The translations under genes were made by a program, and so were the position numbers. From a virus, in IMG/VR virus record IMGVR_UViG_3300009183_000166, positions 1-41,094 of that record: a stretch of 41,094 nucleotides of DNA, one strand, 5' to 3'. The notes beneath the pieces are model-generated. The model saw nothing but the letters and a program-made list of their open reading frames with translations, did no database searches and was not told where the DNA came from. Shown here piece by piece: positions 36,933-41,094 of this stretch (the first letter of the stretch is position 1; each line of letters starts with the position of its first letter).

Positions 36933-36954
36933 TAGCACAATAAATAAAGTGCTA
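36933..36954 (+). other. Inverted repeat enclosing a late-promoter-like motif
   Basis: TAGCAC (36933-36938) and GTGCTA (36949-36954) are perfect inverted repeats around the ten bases AATAAATAAA. Only a weak T-stretch (CTTTAATT) follows, so it is a poor intrinsic terminator. The loop holds the late element described separately. Confidence 0.55.
36939..36946 (+). promoter_or_regulatory. T4-type late promoter element before the glycosyltransferase operon
   Basis: AATAAATA in the 57-base gap between the adhesin-like gene and the 116-residue gene. A start near 36953 would give a 20-base leader with AGGGG (36963-36967) before the ATG at 36974. It differs from the GAATAAATA sites in the preceding base (C instead of G). 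Confidence 0.45.
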
Positions 36955-36973
36955 CTTTAATTAGGGGATTATT

Positions 36974-37324
36974 ATGGAAGAGCAACTCAAAAAAGCTCTA
37001 GAGTTTTCAAACTATCGTCAGACCTTTTCAATCCAAAGACGCCTTCTCAAAGAAAAAATTGAAGCCAAATTAACCATTGGTCAGAACGGTGGCATCTTTA
37101 AGATTGATAAATCGTTAATAACATTCGTACAGATGTTTATTGATCAAGGAAGAACCGAAAATGTTCCCTTAATCGATTCTAACGAAAATCCAATAATGAT
37201 TGAAGATTTAGAAAAATTTAGAGATGATATCTTTGACAGATATTATGATACTACATTAGAGTATTATCAAGAATTCCAAGAACTTAAAAAAAGCCGCAGT
37301 GTGGAAAAGCTATTAGACATATGA
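36974..37324 (+). CDS. Small helical protein of unknown function
   Basis: 116 residues, function not recognised. The sequence is strongly charged and probably mostly helical: LKKALEFSNYRQTFSIQRRL then LKEKIEAKLTIGQNGGIFKI, a middle segment SLITFVQMFIDQGR, and a C-terminal helix FRDDIFDRYYDTTLEYYQEF ending KSRSVEKLLDI. No signal peptide, membrane segment or metal site is seen. A good AGGGG ribosome site precedes it by 6 bases. Its last codons overlap the next start (ATGA), so it is translated together with the first glycosyltransferase. I recall similar small proteins after the fibre genes in aquatic T4-like phages, without a known role. It could be a chaperone or structural accessory for the fibre region or for the glycosyltransferases. 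Confidence 0.65.
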   Translation: MEEQLKKALEFSNYRQTFSIQRRLLKEKIEAKLTIGQNGGIFKIDKSLITFVQMFIDQGRTENVPLIDSNENPIMIEDLEKFRDDIFDRYYDTTLEYYQEFQELKKSRSVEKLLDI

Positions 37325-38184
37325 CACGCGGCGCACTAATATTTGCACATAACAATAGAAACATTGACTATGCTTATATGGCAATGGTATCTGCCCAACT
37401 GGCCAAGAAAAATTTAGGCATCCCTGTTTCTTTGGTTACAGATCCATCTACAATGGAGTGGGTTAAAACTTCAAACAATTATGAACAATTGGTTTCGACA
37501 TTTGACAAAATTATAGAAGTTGAGCGTCCTATTACAGATAATATGCGACGCCTGCACGACGGAGTACATTTTAAAAATATCCCGTTTGTCAATGCTAATC
37601 GTGCCAGTGTTTATGAATTAACTCCGTATGATCAAACGCTGTTAATGGACAGTGATTTTTTAATTTTTTCCAATAGATTAAATTCCTATTGGGACGTTGA
37701 TGCAGAAGTTATGATTGCTAAAAATATGTTAGACATATACGATCAAAAGAGATTAGGATATCACGACAAATATGTTTCTGATACAGGAGTTCATTTGTAT
37801 TGGGCAACAACTGTGATGTTTAAAAAAACACCATATAGTAAAATGTTTTTTGAACTGGTTAATATCATCAGACAAAACTATCAATATTATGCTGATCTAT
37901 TTCGATTTGATACAACACAATATAGAAATGATATTTCTTTCAGTGTAGCAAAACATATACTAGATGGATTTGAAACAAACACCAATGAAAGTCTTCCACC
38001 AATTTTAACAGTATTAGACAAAGACATTTTGCATTCTGTAGACTCTACTGGAAAACTAACAATACTGGCAAGTCCAAACAGCGATAATAATTATTATGCG
38101 GCTGCTGTACGAGGGCTAGATATTCATATAATGAACAAACAAAGCATTATCCGTCATACTGAAAAACTATTGGAGTTGGTATGA
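37321..38184 (+). CDS. Predicted glycosyltransferase (GT-A type), pair 1 first member
   Basis: 287 residues, no membrane segment. It opens RGALIFAHNNRNIDYAYMAM, a beta-strand then helix typical of a nucleotide-sugar-binding fold, followed by LGIPVSLVTDPST. The DxD-type metal/nucleotide motif is LLMDSDFLIF with Asp110-Ser-Asp112. After it come WDVDAEVMIAKN and TTVMFKKTPYSKMFFELV, as in GT8-like enzymes where the acceptor side follows. The organisation is the same as in the next gene. Donor and acceptor cannot be predicted. It overlaps its neighbours by 4 bases on both sides (ATGA). The absence of transmembrane or signal segments points to a cytoplasmic enzyme acting on phage proteins or soluble precursors. 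Confidence 0.6.
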   Translation: MTRGALIFAHNNRNIDYAYMAMVSAQLAKKNLGIPVSLVTDPSTMEWVKTSNNYEQLVSTFDKIIEVERPITDNMRRLHDGVHFKNIPFVNANRASVYELTPYDQTLLMDSDFLIFSNRLNSYWDVDAEVMIAKNMLDIYDQKRLGYHDKYVSDTGVHLYWATTVMFKKTPYSKMFFELVNIIRQNYQYYADLFRFDTTQYRNDISFSVAKHILDGFETNTNESLPPILTVLDKDILHSVDSTGKLTILASPNSDNNYYAAAVRGLDIHIMNKQSIIRHTEKLLELV

Positions 38185-39020
38185 ACTTTGGATATTTAAT
38201 TTTTGTTTCTACTAACGATAAAATAGATTATCTTAATCTAGCTTATGCATTAGCACTTAGTATTAAGAATACTCAAAAAGAAGGATACGATAAAGTATGC
38301 CTAATGACAGATGATGTTGATGCGGTAAAAAAATTAAAATCTTCTTGGGTGTTTGATCACGTAGAAAAAATTGAAAAGTATCAAGGATGGGATGCTAGAT
38401 CTTGGATGGATACATATAGTCCTTTCGACTACACAGTTTGCCTAGATTCCGACATGTTGTTTACTAGAGATTACAGTCATTGGATTGATTATTTTGTAGA
38501 AAACAATGAATTGTATATTGCCAACACTGCTTATACTTATAGAGAAGAATTAGTAGATAGTGACTACTATCGCAGAACATTTACAAAAAATAAATTGCCT
38601 AACCTGTATAGTTTTTACACGTTCTTTAAAAAGGACAGCGCAGTAGCTAAAGAATTTTTTACATTGGCTCGCAACATTATTGAAAACCCTGTAGAATTTT
38701 CAAATTTATTTTTAACAGAACTTAAACCAAAAGTTGTTGGTACAGATGAAGCATTTGGATTAGCAGCAAAACTTTTAGATATTGGCGATGATATTGCATA
38801 TAAGTTAGAGTTTCCTAAAGTGGTTCACATGAAGGGAATGATACAAAAATTTCCATGGCCGTCAGATGTATGGAGTGATCATTTAGGATTTTACATAAAT
38901 CGTAAAGGCCAAATAAAAATAGGAAATTACCAGCAGCATAATATTGTTCATTATGTAGAAAAAGATAAAATTACACAAGAAGTAATTAATATTTTAGAGG
39001 AGATAGCATGGAAGAAATAA
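38181..39020 (+). CDS. Predicted glycosyltransferase (GT-A type), pair 1 second member
   Basis: 279 residues, a diverged paralogue of the preceding protein: FGYLIFVSTNDKIDYLNLAY matches its opening, and the DxD-type motif is VCLDSDMLFTRD (Asp89-Ser-Asp91). Other marks are KVCLMTDDVDAVKKLKSSW (sugar-nucleotide side), YSFYTFFKKDSAVAKEFFTL, GTDEAFGLAAKLLDIGDD and VVHMKGMIQKFPWPSDVW with HLGFYINRKGQIKIGNYQQH near the end. The conserved GTDEAF and late HMKG segments resemble the catalytic and metal-binding positions of GT8-type enzymes. GGAG (38172-38175) lies just before the ATG, which overlaps the previous stop. The 3' end overlaps the next gene by 13 bases. Confidence 0.6.
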   Translation: MNFGYLIFVSTNDKIDYLNLAYALALSIKNTQKEGYDKVCLMTDDVDAVKKLKSSWVFDHVEKIEKYQGWDARSWMDTYSPFDYTVCLDSDMLFTRDYSHWIDYFVENNELYIANTAYTYREELVDSDYYRRTFTKNKLPNLYSFYTFFKKDSAVAKEFFTLARNIIENPVEFSNLFLTELKPKVVGTDEAFGLAAKLLDIGDDIAYKLEFPKVVHMKGMIQKFPWPSDVWSDHLGFYINRKGQIKIGNYQQHNIVHYVEKDKITQEVINILEEIAWKK

Positions 39021-39631
39021 TCGATTTGACTGAGTTATTTGAACCTGTGATATTGCCCCCTGTAGAATTCTTTGCAGTATTTGATCCAACATCTGGAGCA
39101 ATTACAGCAGTAGGTCCAGGTTCTGCATTTTTAAACGAAGAACATAAAATCTCAATGGATCAAGAAGTTGCTGAAATGATTATTGAAGGCAAAATCAATC
39201 TCAATTCTTGTTCTGTGGATATAACTGGAGACAGTTATGTTATATCTGAAACTAGAGCCTTGTATAAAATAGATGATGTGTTACATCGTATTGTTGAAGT
39301 TAAACATGCAGAATTTGATAAACCCAATGTATTTTTAAGTTATAAATTAAACAGTTTAACAATAGAATTAACTGAAGAATACGGAGGAACTAAAAAACTT
39401 CCTAAGAAATTTCAGCCAGTTAAAAAGAAAAAAATTAACTGGGCTGGCAACACTGATATGAATTTTTTAATTACAGATTATAACGATCCTAATGTATTAT
39501 ACAAACCATTCACTATAAAAATATCAGATCTTGTAGGGAAAAAATTTGTACTTAAAAATTTAGAATTACCTACAAAGTTTAGCGTATATACAAGACGCCT
39601 GTTTAAAAATTATGTACTGGAGATTAAATGA
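39008..39631 (+). CDS. Protein of unknown function within the glycosyltransferase operon
   Basis: 207 residues, not recognised beyond a memory of similar unassigned proteins in aquatic T4-like phages. It begins MEEIIDLTELFEPVILPPVE then FFAVFDPTSGAITAVGPGSA, continues EVAEMIIEGKINLNSC, YKIDDVLHRIVEVKHAE and ends with SVYTRRLFKNYVLEIK. The pattern is alternating short strands, probably two small beta domains joined by a basic linker (KKLPKKFQPVKKKK, about 128-142). No enzyme motif is seen. The excellent GAGGAG site (38997-39002) fixes the start, which lies 13 bases inside the preceding gene. The stop overlaps the next ATG (ATGA). Its place between the two enzyme pairs suggests a substrate or adaptor of glycosylation, or a tail accessory protein. 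Confidence 0.6.
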   Translation: MEEIIDLTELFEPVILPPVEFFAVFDPTSGAITAVGPGSAFLNEEHKISMDQEVAEMIIEGKINLNSCSVDITGDSYVISETRALYKIDDVLHRIVEVKHAEFDKPNVFLSYKLNSLTIELTEEYGGTKKLPKKFQPVKKKKINWAGNTDMNFLITDYNDPNVLYKPFTIKISDLVGKKFVLKNLELPTKFSVYTRRLFKNYVLEIK

Positions 39632-40509
39632 AAATAGTAGAATTTGATATTATTTTTATCAGCTACGATGAACCAAATGCTGATGTGCATTATGCTGACT
39701 TGTGCGATAAAGCACCGTGGGCAAAACGAGTACATGGGGTTAAAGGCAGCGATCATGCCCACAAAGCCGCAGCCAACTTGAGCGACACTAATTGGCTTAT
39801 AACAGTAGATGCAGATAATATTGTAGATCCAGCGTTCTTTGATCTAGATCTAGATATGAGTGATCCAAAGATCCAAGTGTATGGCTGGTGCGGTAAAAAC
39901 AAAATTAACGGATTACGATACGGCAATGGTGGGATTAAAATTTGGAAAAAAGAGTTTATCCTCGGCATGCAAACACACGAAGCTAGTACAAGTGATAGGG
40001 CACAAGTAGATTTTTGTTGGGAAGATGGATATCGTAATTTTCCTGTAGTCTACAGCGACAGTATTATTACAGGTAGTCCTTTCCAAGCATGGAGAGCAGG
40101 ATTCCGAGAAGGTGTCAAGATGACATTGAAAGATGGAATTAAAGTTCCACCTATGGAGTTACAGGACCATATATGGTGGCATAATATACATAGGCTGCGT
40201 ATGTGGAGTACTGTAGGTGCCCATGAAGAACACGGATTATACGCAATACATGGCGCAAGACTTGGCACATGGATGACTAACTGTACAGATTGGGATTATG
40301 TGCAGGTTAGAGATTTTGAAATTCTTAAAAATATATACCAAGAAAATGTTTTGCATGGTTGTATTGAAAAAGACATACAAGAGCTTGGAGAAAAAATTAA
40401 ACTTAATTTAGGTTTAGATTGGCCTAACCTCGATGCTCAGCAGAGCAAATATGTTTTAGATCTTTATAATGAAACAATCAATCTTGGATTAACTTATTTT
40501 AGGCAATAA
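39628..40509 (+). CDS. Predicted glycosyltransferase-like protein, pair 2 first member
   Basis: 293 residues. The opening EFDIIFISYDEPNADVHYAD then WAKRVHGVKGSDHAHKAAAN and WLITVDADNIVDPAFFD is a GT-A/GT2-like nucleotide-sugar fold with the DxD-type motif Asp61-Ala-Asp63. After it come VYGWCGKNKINGLRYGNGGI, QVDFCWEDGYRNFPVVYSDS, GSPFQAWRAGFREGVKM and LYAIHGARLGTWM. The next gene has the same blocks in the same order (SYNEPNAD, HGIKGIHQAH, VVDADAEI, YGYGGVKL, FNTWKSAFRE, YGAHAYMGAIAG), so the pair arose by duplication. Family members are known to me in aquatic T4-like phages as hypothetical proteins. GGAG (39619-39622) precedes the start. No membrane segment is present. Confidence 0.6.
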   Translation: MKIVEFDIIFISYDEPNADVHYADLCDKAPWAKRVHGVKGSDHAHKAAANLSDTNWLITVDADNIVDPAFFDLDLDMSDPKIQVYGWCGKNKINGLRYGNGGIKIWKKEFILGMQTHEASTSDRAQVDFCWEDGYRNFPVVYSDSIITGSPFQAWRAGFREGVKMTLKDGIKVPPMELQDHIWWHNIHRLRMWSTVGAHEEHGLYAIHGARLGTWMTNCTDWDYVQVRDFEILKNIYQENVLHGCIEKDIQELGEKIKLNLGLDWPNLDAQQSKYVLDLYNETINLGLTYFRQ

Positions 40510-41094
40510 TGTACGATATTATTTTTATCAGTTATAATGAACCAAATGCAGATGCTAACTTTGAAAAGTTAAAAGCAAGGTTTCCTTACGCACATAGAGT
40601 GCATGGAATTAAAGGAATACATCAAGCACACATTGCCGCAGCAAAAAAAGCATTTACAAAAATGTTTTGGGTGGTAGATGCTGATGCAGAAATACTTGAC
40701 ACATTTAATTTTGATTATGAAGTTAGCAAATACGATTTAGAATGTGTACATGTATGGCGCAGTCGTAACCCCATCAATGATTTGGAATACGGGTATGGTG
40801 GCGTTAAGTTATTGCCCAAGCGACTAACACAAAATATGGATATATCCAAGCCGGACATGACCACAAGCATCAGTTCTTTGTTTAAGGCAATGCCAGAAGT
40901 CAGTAACATTACTGCGTTCAATACAGATCCATTCAACACTTGGAAATCAGCGTTTAGAGAATGTTGTAAGTTATCAAGTAAAATTATCGATCGCCAAGAC
41001 GATGTAGAGACTCAACAGAGATTAGAAGCATGGTGTATTCTAAACGAGTCAGCGCCGTATGGTGCTCATGCCTATATGGGTGCAATCGCAGGAA
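40509..41094 (+). CDS. Predicted glycosyltransferase-like protein, pair 2 second member (3' end cut by window edge)
   Basis: The ATG at 40509-40511 overlaps the previous TAA by one base. The frame is open for 195 codons to the right edge, so only the N-terminal part is seen. It reads MYDIIFISYNEPNADANFEK, RFPYAHRVHGIKGIHQAH, KMFWVVDADAEILDTFNF (Asp57-Ala-Asp59), CVHVWRSRNPINDLEYGYGG, PDMTTSISSLFKAM, NITAFNTDPFNTWKSAFREC, and ends ...GAHAYMGAIAG. The blocks match the preceding protein, which implies a GT-A-like domain that would end within the next 100 residues or be followed by more domains. AGG at 40501-40503 is a modest ribosome site; coupling to the upstream stop is likely. Confidence 0.65.
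   Translation, partial: MYDIIFISYNEPNADANFEKLKARFPYAHRVHGIKGIHQAHIAAAKKAFTKMFWVVDADAEILDTFNFDYEVSKYDLECVHVWRSRNPINDLEYGYGGVKLLPKRLTQNMDISKPDMTTSISSLFKAMPEVSNITAFNTDPFNTWKSAFRECCKLSSKIIDRQDDVETQQRLEAWCILNESAPYGAHAYMGAIAG

Noticed and set aside
36933-36962. Intrinsic terminator after the adhesin-like gene
   Set aside because: The stem is short and followed only by CTTTAATT rather than a T run, so termination would be weak at best.
39842-39855. Short palindromic GATCTAGATCTAGAT-like stretch
   Set aside because: It arises from repeated Asp-Leu codons in the coding sequence, is only about 14 bases, and lies in the middle of a gene.
1-41094. tRNA genes, CRISPR arrays, insertion sequences, integrase or attachment sites
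   Set aside because: None was seen by eye: no cloverleaf-like clusters in the short gaps, no regularly spaced direct repeats in non-coding DNA, no transposase or integrase motifs.

Overview
The window is a late structural region of a tailed phage with a contractile tail, from the T4 superfamily (distant, aquatic-type 'T4-like' myoviruses). The evidence is the run of baseplate homologues in T4-like order (tube cap gp48-like, gp53, a large hub protein, gp5-like spike, gp25, gp6, gp7-like) and, at the left edge on the minus strand, a gp55-like late sigma factor. The DNA is AT-rich and tightly packed, with many start/stop overlaps (TAATG, ATGA). It has no visible tRNA, IS element, CRISPR array or integrase, so it looks like the genome of a lytic phage. 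The host cannot be named from this sequence. The protein style (families remembered from aquatic phages, not searched) suggests a marine or freshwater proteobacterial host.

Layout. (1) 1-767, minus: late sigma factor gp55-like, cut by the window edge. (2) 768-848: divergent control region. (3) 849-10060, plus: baseplate block with gp48-like cap, gp53-like, hub protein, gp5-like spike without lysozyme, gp25 and gp6. (4) 10063-23976: one 4637-residue gp7-like baseplate/tail protein, a mosaic of a predicted beta-propeller, carbohydrate-binding-like modules and fibre-type beta repeats. (5) 24006-33209: a virion protein, four tail-fibre paralogues sharing an N-terminal domain but with different C-termini, and a small tail-fibre-assembly-like protein. 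(6) 33211-36916: two proteins sharing a duplicated C-terminal module. The second also carries a polyglycine adhesin-like domain. (7) 36974-41094: an overlapping operon of four predicted GT-A-type glycosyltransferases in two paralogous pairs, plus two proteins of unknown function. The last gene is cut by the right edge.

How it works together. The gp55 homologue would direct host RNA polymerase to late promoters. A matching T4-type late element, (A/T)ATAAATA, stands in most of the larger plus-strand gaps (near 815, 23972, 31362, 34136 and 36939, with a weak one near 6616). The baseplate genes build the hub and wedges, the giant protein probably forms a large peripheral part of the wedge, and the fibres and adhesins recognise the host surface. 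The glycosyltransferases, expressed after the fibres, may modify either virion proteins or host surface glycans. No gap longer than about 300 bases lacks a gene; the largest is about 80 bases (768-848).

Family assignments come from reading motifs and from memory of the families; no database search was run.
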